In this document: one piece after another, positions 47,861-58,068 of the stretch
How positions within the stretch are numbered: the first letter of the stretch is position 1
Layout: each line of letters opens with the position of its first letter
Source of the DNA: Chloropicon primus
Lineage: Eukaryota; Chlorophyta; Chloropicophyceae; Chloropicales; Chloropicaceae
Length of the DNA stretch: 64,000 nucleotides
Direction of reading: 5' to 3'
Assembly (NCBI GenBank): GCA_023205875.1
Contig: CP060765.1
Coordinates: 372,001 to 436,000 of the forward strand
Made by a program: the position numbers and the translations under genes
Notes under the pieces: model-generated
What the model saw: only the letters and a program-made list of their open reading frames with translations
What the model was told of the DNA's origin: nothing
Database searches by the model: none

Positions 47861-49387
47861 TTAATGGTACATTTGCTTCATGAAGCTCTCTACCTCGTCT
47901 CTCATCTTTCTCAAGTCGTGCACAGCTTTCTCGAGAACTTTGCCGGGGTCCTGCTCCTCTTCTCCCGACTGCGAGTGACTCGACGCCAAGATGTTCTGGC
48001 AGTCCTTCACGCATCGTCTCAAGTCCGCCGCCGAAAAGTCTTCGGTGCGGTTTGCGATCTGATCAATCTTCTGCTTGGAGACTTTCCCGAGCGCAGGGCA
48101 TTTCTCAGACGCGGAGAGGTACTTTGTCAGAATTTTTGCGCGGTCCTTCGCCTTGGGGTACTCCAGCTTGAGCCACAACTCGATTCTCCCCGATCGAATC
48201 AAGGCATCTGGCAAACTTTTTGGCGACTCACAAGTCATGACAATCGTCACGTGCTTGTTGTCCTTGTCCTTCGAGCTCGTCATCCCATCCATTTTGCTGA
48301 GGAGGAACCTGAACATCTCTGAGCCCCCGCCCCAAGCGACTTTCGACCGATGCAGGAGCACGTCAATATCATCAAAGAAGACAACCGAGGGCGCCGACGC
48401 CTCGGCCTTCGAGAACGTCTCTTGCAATCCCTTCCAAAGGTGCATCTCACGGACCATGAAGAGCCTGCCTTTCAAGCGATGCGCCATCCATCGCCCGATA
48501 CTCGTTTTCCCTGTGCCCGGGCTGCCGAACAGCAGGACACCGCGCTTCGGCTCCGCAAACATGGAGCCGGGCTTGTGCACGTTCTCCATCGGCAAACAAA
48601 CTTGTTCCTCAAGGATTTTCATCTTTTCCTGCATTCCAGGCATGGTCTCCATGTTGACGCGCTCGACCTTCTTCAAGTCAACCGCCCCGTGACTCTCGTG
48701 AAGCTTGGCCGAGATCTCGCTATCCCCGTGGCTCAGGACGCGCAGCTCCGCCGGCGAGAGCTGCGGGAAGCTCCTGAAGACTTCCGCGGGCAAAGGTAAT
48801 AATGGCTCCTCCCCTGTTGCGAACTGGGAGAGGAAAAATGCATAATCCCCGACCGTATAACTGTCGCTGGTGATAATCAGTGGGGATCCCAAGAAGGTGT
48901 TGGTGCTGGTGTTCTCCTGCACGCAGGAGAACACCAGCGACTTTTTATGCAGGATGGCGTGGTCTGCAAGAGCCTTGAGGAGGGTGACCGGCTCTGGCTG
49001 TGTCCTTGGTTGCGATGACGATCTTCCTACGTCTGGAAGGGAGATCTCAGAAGGCAGGGCAACAAGATCAAGGGTGTCAACGAGGAGAAAATGCTTATCC
49101 TTCCACATGGACACGGCCAGCTGCCAAACCGCCCCGAGGTCGAGCGGACTCCCCGAGTTGAGCACGTCCTCGACACTCAACAGCCCCACATCCTTCTCCT
49201 CCGTCCTCGCGAGGAAACGAAAGATCGTCGTCGTACCGAACCCAGGCCTGAGCGCGAACTTGATCACCGGTTGGGCCTTGGCCCGCAGGATCTTGTCCTT
49301 GGCCTCCGCCTGTGTCGGCGACAGCATCATGGTTGCGCTTCCGTTTCCTCCGCCATTCCCATCGCCCTCGCTCGCCCTCGCCACCAT
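47861..49387 (-). CDS. AAA+ ATPase, function unassigned
   Basis: A 508-residue single-exon protein. Walker A is LLFGSPGTGKTSIGRWMAH, Walker B VVFFDDIDVLLHRSKV, and sensor/arginine-finger region TCESPKSLPDALIRSGRIEL, followed by an AAA lid (FSAADLRRCVKDCQNIL). The amino half (residues 20-240) has no recognised domain but contains SPTQAEAKDKILRAKAQPVI and a region like an inactive ATPase or RecA-type lobe (KHFLLVDTLDLVALP). It may therefore resemble two-lobe AAA proteins of the CDC48 kind with a degenerate first domain. The first ATG is used (49387); the frame is open upstream without ATG. Confidence 0.8.
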   Translation of the reverse strand: MVARASEGDGNGGGNGSATMMLSPTQAEAKDKILRAKAQPVIKFALRPGFGTTTIFRFLARTEEKDVGLLSVEDVLNSGSPLDLGAVWQLAVSMWKDKHFLLVDTLDLVALPSEISLPDVGRSSSQPRTQPEPVTLLKALADHAILHKKSLVFSCVQENTSTNTFLGSPLIITSDSYTVGDYAFFLSQFATGEEPLLPLPAEVFRSFPQLSPAELRVLSHGDSEISAKLHESHGAVDLKKVERVNMETMPGMQEKMKILEEQVCLPMENVHKPGSMFAEPKRGVLLFGSPGTGKTSIGRWMAHRLKGRLFMVREMHLWKGLQETFSKAEASAPSVVFFDDIDVLLHRSKVAWGGGSEMFRFLLSKMDGMTSSKDKDNKHVTIVMTCESPKSLPDALIRSGRIELWLKLEYPKAKDRAKILTKYLSASEKCPALGKVSKQKIDQIANRTEDFSAADLRRCVKDCQNILASSHSQSGEEEQDPGKVLEKAVHDLRKMRDEVESFMKQMYH

Positions 49388-49949
49388 GTGAGAAACGAGA
49401 GGTCGAGACCAAACCGAACGCAGAGGCACAGAGAGGCAGGGAAAGCGCTAGAGCGGCAGACCGCGACCTTCGTTTCCTTGCTTGTTTGACAGTGTCACGG
49501 TTCTCCACAAAGCAAAGCAGATCAGATCCTCGCGTCGTCGGTCCTCTCTTCCCTCCTCTGCGAAAGAGGAAGAGGAGGAGGAGTCAGTGCAAAGTGAAGC
49601 GGATTCCGTGGAATAGGACGAGAGGACGCTTTGCCCAAGTCCCGTGGCCTTGGCCTTCGCCTCGCGTCGTCGTCGTCGTCGTTGCCTTCCTCCGAGCTCC
49701 TCGCCCGATTCTGGCGGGAAGGATCAGGATCAAGACTCCTGGGGGGAACCAGGAAGGGAGACGGGGAGCAATGCAAGTGATGCAAGTGATGCAAGTGATG
49801 CAAGTGATGCAAGAGATGCAAGAGATGCAAGTGACCAGTGCTCTTCTCCCTCGTCCTGGATGCCTTTGGATGATGACTTGGCCCGTTCGGTGTTGCGTTT
49901 GGTACAATTGTGGGATTACACTTTTTGTGTTTGGCTCTATGACTAGGAA
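49388..49949. other. Spacer with 9-bp minisatellite and E2F-like site
   Basis: ATGCAAGTG-type 9-mers repeat seven times at 49771-49834. A CTGGCGGGAA site lies at 49711-49720 and a minus-strand CCTCTTTCGCAGAGG element near 49555-49569. GTC triplets lie at 49667-49682. No gene. Confidence 0.6.
49771..49834. repeat. 9-bp minisatellite, seven units
   Basis: Units read ATGCAAGTG or ATGCAAGAG. The variant units are at the right-hand end. Confidence 0.9.
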
Positions 49950-52900
49950 TTAATCGGCTGAGCTATAGGACAGATTGCTGGTGCTGGTGCTGTAACTCGA
50001 GCTGTAGTCGTAAGAGGAACTCATGTCATCATCGCTCCGAGTCAAGTCAGTCTCGCTCTCGCTCTCGCTCTCGCTGTAACTGTAGCTGTAGCTGTACGAG
50101 TCTTCGCTGTAGTACTCGTCCGTGCTGTAATTGTCGGACACCGAGTCGTCCCCAGGTTGATCCCGCGCTGGCTTGGTCGTCGTGGTCGCCTGAAGGACCT
50201 CGAGGGGTGGAGGAGGGGGAGGGCCGCCGGATGGCTTCTTGGTCTTCTTCCTGCGGACCTTGGACCCGACCTTGATGGGCCCCTTGGGCTTCCCGCCCAT
50301 CGGAGACTGGATGTCCATGAAGAAATCGCCCAGGCCCTTCTTCGCGGAAGAGTCCTTCTCCTCGGAGAGGAAAGTCCCGTGGATGGCTTGGGGCTTGAGA
50401 ATGGACTCGAACTCCTTGAGAAAATCTTGTTCGATGAAGGACTCCTCCTCCGCTTTCTTCTTCTGGTGCGTCGGACCCTTCCCCTTTCCGGTGCGGGCCA
50501 GCTTCTCGCTGATGTTCAGGAGGGGCCCCGTCGAGAACAAGGTGTCCCAGCCGCTCTTGTTCGCATCCCTCGCCAAGTTGTAGTCGTCGAGCCGAGTCTG
50601 GGTCGCGATTGTGGCCGAAAGAGCCGCCCTCAGCTTGGAAGCCCCGTTTTCAGTGATGACTCTGTCGAAGAACTCAAAGCTTCCTAGGGTCACCAGGCCT
50701 CCTTGAAGCATTCTCCAAGCATTGGACTGCGTGATCACCTTCTTGATCCTGCCGAGAACCTCGTTGCTCTCGTAGTCCTCCTCCCCGTCGAAGGCCCTCT
50801 CCATCAGCGGGAAAAACTTCTCCATCAGCTCGCTCGCAAAGTACTTGTCCGGCTGGCTGATGAGGACGAGCACCATCTTCAGCACGGGGAGACGGAGGTG
50901 CTTCGAACCCTTGCAGGCCAGCGCCGTGAGAACCTCCCCGAGCTCAAGGAGGTCTCGCTTCGCCAGTCCCGCCCCGAGATTGCGCGCACAGGCCGTCAAA
51001 AACCTGTGGGGCTCGTTGGCAAAGTTTCCCTTGGAACCGAGGATGAGGACGTCCACGAACGGCTGCCACTCCTTGGTGACTCCCTCTCCCAAGGCCACCA
51101 TGGACTTGGCCTTGAAGAATTCGAGCTGCACAAAGGTCTGGAAACCGAGGTGCTTGTTGATGCTGGCGTGCTTCGGGACGGCATTCTCCTCGAGGACGAG
51201 GTTGAGCCAGACCACGGCGATGGCGGATTTGAACACCTTCGTCCCCGTGATGTCCCCCTTCTGCATCATCTGGGCCCTGTGAAAGATGTCCTCGCTGGTG
51301 AGGGCAGACCCGTGCAGGAAGAGTTGCAGACTCCTCACGCAGAGGGGGAAGTTGTCCTGCATGGTTCCCCACAGCAGCAGCTGGCCGACGCCGTCCATTT
51401 TTGGATTCCACTCCTCGCAAAACTCCCAGAAGAACTTCGTCTGGTTCCTCGCATAGGCGCTCAGATACGCGTCACCCTTGTTGGAGAACACCCCCGCCAG
51501 CAAGTCAAGGCAGTGGATGTAGATCGGCCTGATCTTGCACCTCATGATGGCGATGGTGATCCAAAAGTAGATCACGAGGTCACCCTTCTCGGAGTCCACC
51601 TTGCTCGTGTGAGCGATGAGCCCGTGGAGGAACCTGCACACCTGCCTGCACAGGTAAAGGGATTTCGAGCTCAAGGTCTCCTGGGACTGCAGGAGGGTGG
51701 AACTCTCCTTGTTGAGGCCCAGCAGGTGGTTCCCCTTCTCCTTGAATATTCTCGCCATCACGGGCATCACCTTGCACACGTCGGCCATGTTCATCTTGCC
51801 GTAGCAATCCAAACAAGCGACGATTTCGAAGGCCCGCCCAGAGAGACTGTCGTTCTTCGCGCTCAAAGCAATGTCCAGAGCGCTCTCCCCAAGCTCGATG
51901 TCGAAATTGTTGGAGAGCCCAGACAAGTACACGGTGCAGGCCCGAATCGTGGCCCTCAGATCCCTGTTCGGGTACTCCTCATCGGAAATGGAGCTCCACT
52001 CCAGAATCTTCCCATGGCTCGCATCGCTGGCCACGTTGCACAGCTTCAGAATCACGTCACTCAGAGGCTCGCGATCTCTGCCCGATTTAATTTGAGACAT
52101 GAGGGACGACAGCAGGGACCTCATGCCGTTTCTCAGCAAGTCATTGTTGCTGTCCAACATCAGAAGGCTGGCCACGAACAGCTTGGAGTACTTCACCTTG
52201 CTCGGGAAGGACGTCATGCCTTGGAAGATGTTCGACAGCGACATGGCGCTCAAGCCAGATATGGAGAGGGCGTTCTGATTCAGCCTGCTGCCTGCTCCCT
52301 CGTTCAAGGTCAGCTCCAGGGACTTGAGGGTCGAGGTGGAGAGGACGGATATCATCTGGTCCTGGAGGTTCTTGCAGAGGGTGTCCAAGATGCGGCGCAG
52401 AAGAGGCCTGGAGACGACTCCACCAATGGATTTCTGCATGAGGAACGTCGTGATCTCGATCATGCTGCTGTTGTTGAATTCTCCGTGGCTGTAACACAAG
52501 CTCTCCCACACCTCCACCATCCCCGCGAGGTGGATCGACGACGACAGGCCGCCCCTGGAGTATATTCCCACGGTGAGGGAACACAGCTCAGAGAGGATGA
52601 CGCTGGAGGTCATCCTCTTGCTGTGGATCTCCTTGCCGTCGCCCGGCGTCTCAGGGATATCAACCTTTGCTCGATTCAGCATCACGGTGTCAATCGGCTC
52701 GCACCAGTAAGACAAAGTCTTCAGGATCCACAGTGTGTCCTCCCCCCTGCCCAAGCTAGCCTTGAGGAGGAGGCAGGCCTCTGAGATGACCTCGACGGAG
52801 ACCATGGTGCAGATGCCCGCTATCCTCTTGATGACGTCCACCGAGTAGGCATCTTTCGTGCTGCTGAAGGAGTGGTGAAGCCCGTGGAGCATGGCCATGG

Positions 52901-55900
52901 TGGCTTGAAACTCCAGGTTGTCGTGGTTGTCCGAGTACGTCACGTTCAGGACGGCTGCGATGACGATCAGGAACTTGGTGGCGTTCCCAAAGGTCTCGGC
53001 GTTATCCCTGAATATCTCACGAATGCAAGCCATGATGAGCGTGGGCGAATGCTCGATGATGTTCTTCACGCAGTGGCTGTCCAAATCCTCGAACTCTATG
53101 GGACCGGTGAGCCTGGAGGAGCTCACAAGAATGTAATGGTACAACGCGTTGAAGTGCCGGGCACTCTTTTTGCTATTGATACACGCCCTGATGGAGCTGT
53201 CCAGCTTGAAGCCCGGCTTCCTGCTGTCCAGGAGAAGTCTGAGGGTAAAGGACAAGTGGTGGTTCATCTTCTCAAAAGCCTTGGGAAACCTCACTTCCCG
53301 CTCGATGTCGTCCACGGAGCACACGGAAACAACCTCGTTCAGGGCCAAGGCAACCGGATTCACGAGAGCCTCGATCCTCTCCTTCTTGTCTTCCATCTGG
53401 TTGTCGGTGTTCTCCCGGCCCAGAATTTCCACCATGATCGCCGAGACGCGGGAGAGGAACATCAGGGATTGCTTCCTCTTCCTCGCGGGCCAGAGATCCT
53501 CTTGGCTCCCGTAAAGCTTCTTGAAGGTGCTCGACAGGAAGCACAGCAACGAAGCGTGCTGCTCGATCAGCTTGTGGTGCTTGAAGATGCAGTCGATCTT
53601 GTCCGAAGAGATGACCACCTCCTGCCCCGCCTTTCGATCCTCGCCAATAATCAGCTTCTCCAAATCTTGCTCCAGGGCCGAGATGACCGTCAGCACGCAG
53701 TCCAGCATATTGTCCGAGTACTGCATCGACAGGTGGATGTTGTGGGAGGTCAAAAGGTACGTGATCAACTCCAGGAGTATACCCGTTTTCATGGAAGTCG
53801 AAGTCTCCTCGTACCAAGCGATCAGGCATTGCACCACGGTAATCATGGAGGACCAGTGGGCGGACTTGACGCTCTTGTACACGATTTCCTTCATGTTGTG
53901 GTCGCTTTTCAGGACATTCGAAAGGATGGATTTGGAGGACATGAACGAAATGATTCTCTTCCGCACGTCTTCCGCAATCGGAATTCTCTGGGCCTTGTCG
54001 TACTTCCTGGACCTCTTGTTCTCGATCCATTTCCTCACCTGCTCGAAGTTGATGTCCTGGTCCATGAGGGACCCAAACCTCAAGGTGCTCGCGGCGTTTT
54101 TCATGTCCGTCTCCGAGCAGTAGCACGACCACTTGTGCAGGGCCTGCGACAAGTGGTCCTCATCCATTGGCGACGTCCCGACGTTCCTGACGGCGCCATC
54201 CTCCTCGATCACGGCGCTCCACTGGCTGGGTCGCTCGATGATCACTTCTTTCTTCTCCCCGTAATGGAGAGCGTGCTGAGCACCGAGCTCGCTGGACTCC
54301 TCCTCCCTGGCACAGGAAGCGACGGCGAAGAAGAAGCACATCGTCGTCACCAGCGTGTTTCCAGAGGCCTCCTCTTTCATCGCGTTGGTGAGGCTCGGCA
54401 TGCGGTTCAGACCCTCCTTAAGTATCTGCCAAAGCTCGATCAGGGTAGGCTGGTACTTCTTCTGGTCGCAGATGGCCTCCCCGATCTCCAGGATCAGGTT
54501 CAAGTGCAGCTCACTCTTGGTCAGCTCCACCTCGCTCGCTTTCGACTGCATAGTCCTTTCGATGCCCTTGGAGATGCGAGACACCTTGGGCCAGCATTTA
54601 CCGGTGTGCTTTGACGTCACGAGGCCTGCGACCGTTGGCTGCAAGATGGTGCCCGCGTCCGATCGCAGGGAAGGGAGATGTATCCCATCGAGCTCCGCGT
54701 AATCGGTGCTGGCACGGTAAAACGCTTTATCGATCAGAGCATCGCCCAGGAAGATCGAAGAGCAGGACGAGAATTGGCTCTTTGGCACGAGGTTTTTCCC
54801 CGCACCCTCGCCCTCCCCGCCGCCCTTGAGGTTCTGGAGCACCTCGCCAATCTTTCCCGTCAGCTGAAGGATCCTGAAAGCACAGATTCTTATGCCCTCG
54901 TCACTATGACAGAGGGACGCCAGCGCCCAAGCTTCTACCATGTGCAGCGGCTGCAGAGATTCCGACAACATCACCGAGGGCAGGTCGCTCTTAGCCCCCA
55001 GGTGGTGCAACCACTGCTCGATGAGGTGCCCCACGTGCCCCAAGGAGAACGTGATCTGGTGCACGGAGGAGAACACAGTCGATGAGGCCTTCTTGCAAAT
55101 CAAAGCGAGGAGGTCAGGAATTCTGGAGGGGAGGCTCTCCGCGACGTCCTGCACGGCCAAGGACGCATTTTTAAGCAAGATCGAGTCTTGGGCGAACAAA
55201 CTGATTTGGATGGAGCTCTCCGCTCCGGCCTCCAGCCCGCACAAGTAGTTTGGGTCCAAGAAAGCAAGCATCGAGACGTACTCCGCCTGAAGTCTTGACC
55301 GAGTCGTCTCTCTGCTGACCTTGGCGTCTTCCTGCAGCTTCCGGAACCCGCCTTGGCCGTGAGATTCGATGTTTCGCAAGCGAATCCTGTTCGCCAGCCA
55401 GAGGGACTCCGAGACGTTCTTGGTAACGCCCCCGCGGCCTTCGTCCTGCTTGGCAACCTTCGTCTTCACGTAGTTGCTCAGGTGCTCACTCCTCTCCTCG
55501 AGGGCCTCCTTGCAGATTGAGATGGAATGTCGCGCCGCGGCCACGAGCTCCGGGGCGATGTCGATTCGATCGTCCAGCACTTCCATGTCCGTCTGGCTGG
55601 AGACTTGAATGTGAGGGAAAATGAGCAAACTGCTTTGAGGCACGTTCTTCGCGGTCAGCTTCACCACGCCCCTCACCATTGACGTGTAACTTGACAAGAC
55701 TTCTTGAAAGAACTCCGCGAATGTGATGTGGTTGTGCTCCTCGTCCTGCTCCCTCGCGATGGACTCCCGGGCGTAATGTACAAAATTGGAGTTGCTGTCC
55801 ATGATGACCCTAAGAGTGATGAGGGCCGCCAGCTTCCACTCCTTGGAGTCGTTCTCCTTCCTGTGCATCGTTCCCTCCCCGAGCATGGCTGGCAGAACGA

Positions 55901-57644
55901 TGGCGGTCATGTAGTCAAAAGCGCTCGATGTGCACTGCAGGAGCAGAAGGACCATGGAATTGACCAACTGCATTTCCAGCTTCAACCCCCCGTTCAGCTG
56001 GGACTTGAAGTACATGGCCTCGCAGATCTGCATCACCCTGCCTATTCTGGTCTCCCTGGTCTCGTCCGCGCGAGGCACGTTCTGAAACGTGGAGTACCCG
56101 TCCGTGCCCCAAGACACGAACTGTGAGCTCCAGTGCCTGAACTTGGAGGCCTCCGGGAGCCACCCTGTGTTGGTCGCGTTGTGGCAGCCCCTCAAAATTT
56201 GCGTGTGGGCCTCGATGCAGCGCCTCGACCTCTCCAGGGTGGTGAAGGGCCCGATCAACCTCTTCGCGATGAAGTTGTGACTCTTCACCAAGAAGCTGCT
56301 GGGGCATCTCGCGAAGATGTTCGCCAGGAGGAGATACGAGGCGTCCTTCAACTCCTCCTGTTTTGACCACCGGATGCACATGGTGTAAACCTGGTTGACC
56401 TCCACCTGAAACAAGGAGATCACGTCCTGGTTCTTGTAGACGTTCGTGAAGTCGAGCCTGGAAACCACCGAGTCGATTGTCGAGATGTGCAGGTTCCTCT
56501 CCGGCATATCCCTGTGGCTGTCGAGCTGCGCGATCACGAACCTGAGGAAAGTTCGTACGCAATTCACCTCCTCGGGGGTGCTCACGCTCCACCTGATGTA
56601 CCTGCACCCCGCAAGCAGAACGACAGAGAGAGGGTCGTGGCTCGTCCTCTGAGCGAGATTAAACATGTGGTCCACCACCTCCTCGAGGTAGTCCACCGAC
56701 ACCAGGCCCAGCACGGACGACCACTGCTCGAACACGAAACTCCTCGTTAGCGCAAAGGACACCTCGACGGGCCGAAACACTCTCGCGGCGTTCTTGTTCG
56801 GCACCGGCGTGAATATCTTGCTCTCGGGTTTAGAGAACGGGTACCTGTGGACACAGTGCCAGCTTCCCGGCATGCACCATGCCGGGTGCTTGCAGATCAT
56901 ATACGCGCAAAGCTTGATGACCCAGTCGGATACCTCTGCACTGAGTTTTACCTCCCTCGAAAGGAAGGCGTGCATGGCATCGGCCACCGCCAGCTCGACC
57001 AGGTGGCCCAGGAGTTCCAAGAGCGAGTCGCAATTTCTGGGCAGCTTCGCCTTGACCTTGGACACCATGCTGCCGAAAGATATGGAGCCTTGCAGCTGGT
57101 GCATCCAGGGCATGGACGACATCTCCGTGTCGTATCCCGTGAGCTGCTTCGCAAGTCCAGAGCTTCGTGGGAGCATCGAAATCAGCGCAAAGGTCATGGC
57201 TTCCGGGAACTGCCGACCCAGTTTCGCCAGGCGATTGATCTGATTGCAGTACGACGTGTACGACCTCGGGAAGTGCTGGAGCTTGGCGCTGAGCGCCTCA
57301 TTCACCTGCTCGAGCGAGCTCCCCTTCTTCGCGAGGTTCTCCTTGAAACCTGCCAGCGTTCCAATCTTCAAACCAGTCAGGCGGGTGTAGAAGTCGGCAA
57401 ACTTGAACACGGCGTTCGAGCACACTTCCAGGCCCTTTGGAGCGTCCCGGAGGACGGGAAGGAAGGTCTCTGTTCCAGGCTGGAACGAAAGCTGAGACAC
57501 CGAGCTGTCCTGTGCAGAGGTCGAGACCGTAGCGGCCTGAGAATTCAGCACTTCGGACTGGTACTTTCTAAATGTCGAGACGCTTGGAGGCCCTCCGGCA
57601 TTTCTGCCGGACCCAAGCGACCCCAACGAGTTCATGGACCTCAT
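49950..57644 (-). CDS. Very large HEAT/armadillo-type protein, Furry (FRY/Mor2/Tao3)-like
   Basis: A 2564-residue protein from one uninterrupted exon of 7.7 kb. It is almost wholly helical with repeated 35-45-residue helix pairs. Stretches such as VFEQWSSVLGLVSVDYLEEV, HMVEAWALASLCHSDEGIRI, LRLPVLKMVLVLISQPDKYF and LMERAFDGEEDYESNEVLGR fit the Furry family of cell-morphogenesis scaffolds, which work with NDR kinases and MOB proteins. I cannot align it end to end, so the family call is moderate. After residue ~2400 comes a basic and proline-rich linker (RRKKTKKPSGGPPPPPPLE), then a Ser/Tyr/Asp-rich tail (SYSYSYSYSESESESETD), a likely phosphorylation target. The start ATG at 57644 has no in-frame upstream alternative nearby. 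Confidence 0.55.
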   Translation of the reverse strand: MRSMNSLGSLGSGRNAGGPPSVSTFRKYQSEVLNSQAATVSTSAQDSSVSQLSFQPGTETFLPVLRDAPKGLEVCSNAVFKFADFYTRLTGLKIGTLAGFKENLAKKGSSLEQVNEALSAKLQHFPRSYTSYCNQINRLAKLGRQFPEAMTFALISMLPRSSGLAKQLTGYDTEMSSMPWMHQLQGSISFGSMVSKVKAKLPRNCDSLLELLGHLVELAVADAMHAFLSREVKLSAEVSDWVIKLCAYMICKHPAWCMPGSWHCVHRYPFSKPESKIFTPVPNKNAARVFRPVEVSFALTRSFVFEQWSSVLGLVSVDYLEEVVDHMFNLAQRTSHDPLSVVLLAGCRYIRWSVSTPEEVNCVRTFLRFVIAQLDSHRDMPERNLHISTIDSVVSRLDFTNVYKNQDVISLFQVEVNQVYTMCIRWSKQEELKDASYLLLANIFARCPSSFLVKSHNFIAKRLIGPFTTLERSRRCIEAHTQILRGCHNATNTGWLPEASKFRHWSSQFVSWGTDGYSTFQNVPRADETRETRIGRVMQICEAMYFKSQLNGGLKLEMQLVNSMVLLLLQCTSSAFDYMTAIVLPAMLGEGTMHRKENDSKEWKLAALITLRVIMDSNSNFVHYARESIAREQDEEHNHITFAEFFQEVLSSYTSMVRGVVKLTAKNVPQSSLLIFPHIQVSSQTDMEVLDDRIDIAPELVAAARHSISICKEALEERSEHLSNYVKTKVAKQDEGRGGVTKNVSESLWLANRIRLRNIESHGQGGFRKLQEDAKVSRETTRSRLQAEYVSMLAFLDPNYLCGLEAGAESSIQISLFAQDSILLKNASLAVQDVAESLPSRIPDLLALICKKASSTVFSSVHQITFSLGHVGHLIEQWLHHLGAKSDLPSVMLSESLQPLHMVEAWALASLCHSDEGIRICAFRILQLTGKIGEVLQNLKGGGEGEGAGKNLVPKSQFSSCSSIFLGDALIDKAFYRASTDYAELDGIHLPSLRSDAGTILQPTVAGLVTSKHTGKCWPKVSRISKGIERTMQSKASEVELTKSELHLNLILEIGEAICDQKKYQPTLIELWQILKEGLNRMPSLTNAMKEEASGNTLVTTMCFFFAVASCAREEESSELGAQHALHYGEKKEVIIERPSQWSAVIEEDGAVRNVGTSPMDEDHLSQALHKWSCYCSETDMKNAASTLRFGSLMDQDINFEQVRKWIENKRSRKYDKAQRIPIAEDVRKRIISFMSSKSILSNVLKSDHNMKEIVYKSVKSAHWSSMITVVQCLIAWYEETSTSMKTGILLELITYLLTSHNIHLSMQYSDNMLDCVLTVISALEQDLEKLIIGEDRKAGQEVVISSDKIDCIFKHHKLIEQHASLLCFLSSTFKKLYGSQEDLWPARKRKQSLMFLSRVSAIMVEILGRENTDNQMEDKKERIEALVNPVALALNEVVSVCSVDDIEREVRFPKAFEKMNHHLSFTLRLLLDSRKPGFKLDSSIRACINSKKSARHFNALYHYILVSSSRLTGPIEFEDLDSHCVKNIIEHSPTLIMACIREIFRDNAETFGNATKFLIVIAAVLNVTYSDNHDNLEFQATMAMLHGLHHSFSSTKDAYSVDVIKRIAGICTMVSVEVISEACLLLKASLGRGEDTLWILKTLSYWCEPIDTVMLNRAKVDIPETPGDGKEIHSKRMTSSVILSELCSLTVGIYSRGGLSSSIHLAGMVEVWESLCYSHGEFNNSSMIEITTFLMQKSIGGVVSRPLLRRILDTLCKNLQDQMISVLSTSTLKSLELTLNEGAGSRLNQNALSISGLSAMSLSNIFQGMTSFPSKVKYSKLFVASLLMLDSNNDLLRNGMRSLLSSLMSQIKSGRDREPLSDVILKLCNVASDASHGKILEWSSISDEEYPNRDLRATIRACTVYLSGLSNNFDIELGESALDIALSAKNDSLSGRAFEIVACLDCYGKMNMADVCKVMPVMARIFKEKGNHLLGLNKESSTLLQSQETLSSKSLYLCRQVCRFLHGLIAHTSKVDSEKGDLVIYFWITIAIMRCKIRPIYIHCLDLLAGVFSNKGDAYLSAYARNQTKFFWEFCEEWNPKMDGVGQLLLWGTMQDNFPLCVRSLQLFLHGSALTSEDIFHRAQMMQKGDITGTKVFKSAIAVVWLNLVLEENAVPKHASINKHLGFQTFVQLEFFKAKSMVALGEGVTKEWQPFVDVLILGSKGNFANEPHRFLTACARNLGAGLAKRDLLELGEVLTALACKGSKHLRLPVLKMVLVLISQPDKYFASELMEKFFPLMERAFDGEEDYESNEVLGRIKKVITQSNAWRMLQGGLVTLGSFEFFDRVITENGASKLRAALSATIATQTRLDDYNLARDANKSGWDTLFSTGPLLNISEKLARTGKGKGPTHQKKKAEEESFIEQDFLKEFESILKPQAIHGTFLSEEKDSSAKKGLGDFFMDIQSPMGGKPKGPIKVGSKVRRKKTKKPSGGPPPPPPLEVLQATTTTKPARDQPGDDSVSDNYSTDEYYSEDSYSYSYSYSESESESETDLTRSDDDMSSSYDYSSSYSTSTSNLSYSSAD

Positions 57645-58068
57645 ATGCTAAGACTCAACCTTTGTCCCTCCACCACAAAGCCTTAATGCATTATTTTGTG
57701 TTGTTGTATTGTCACAACACAAATCCCGATCGGTGACTGGCGTGATTTCGGACGAAGAGGAGGGCAAAGGTTGAATCTTTCCGTTCCTTGTGCCTCCCCT
57801 GACTCTGTCTTGGCCCCGCCCTTTGCGATGCTGTCCTCCTCCTGGCCCCTTTGCTCACCACTCCCACCGCCTTGGCTTTGAGCCGACCAAGGATTTTTGA
57901 ATTAGTGAGAAATCTTGGAGAACCGCTCCCGCTTGGAGGAGGGGAGGGGGAGAGAAACGAAACGGAAACGGTTCGAGCAACGGAGAGCAACGGAGGGTCC
58001 GGTCGTCGTCCTCGTCATGTGAAATAAGGTAAATGAAAGGTAGAACTTGGAATAGTTATGAGGTGACC
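57645..58068. other. Spacer, nothing recognised
   Basis: 424 nt between two minus-strand genes. A minus-strand frame (57990-57712) lacks an ATG and a family match. I see no repeats beyond GGAGAGCAAC doublets near 57980. Confidence 0.4.

Noticed and set aside
57712-57990. Minus-strand basic frame (LGRLKAKAVGVVSKGARRR)
   Set aside because: No ATG, no family match, and a length expected by chance in GC-rich DNA.
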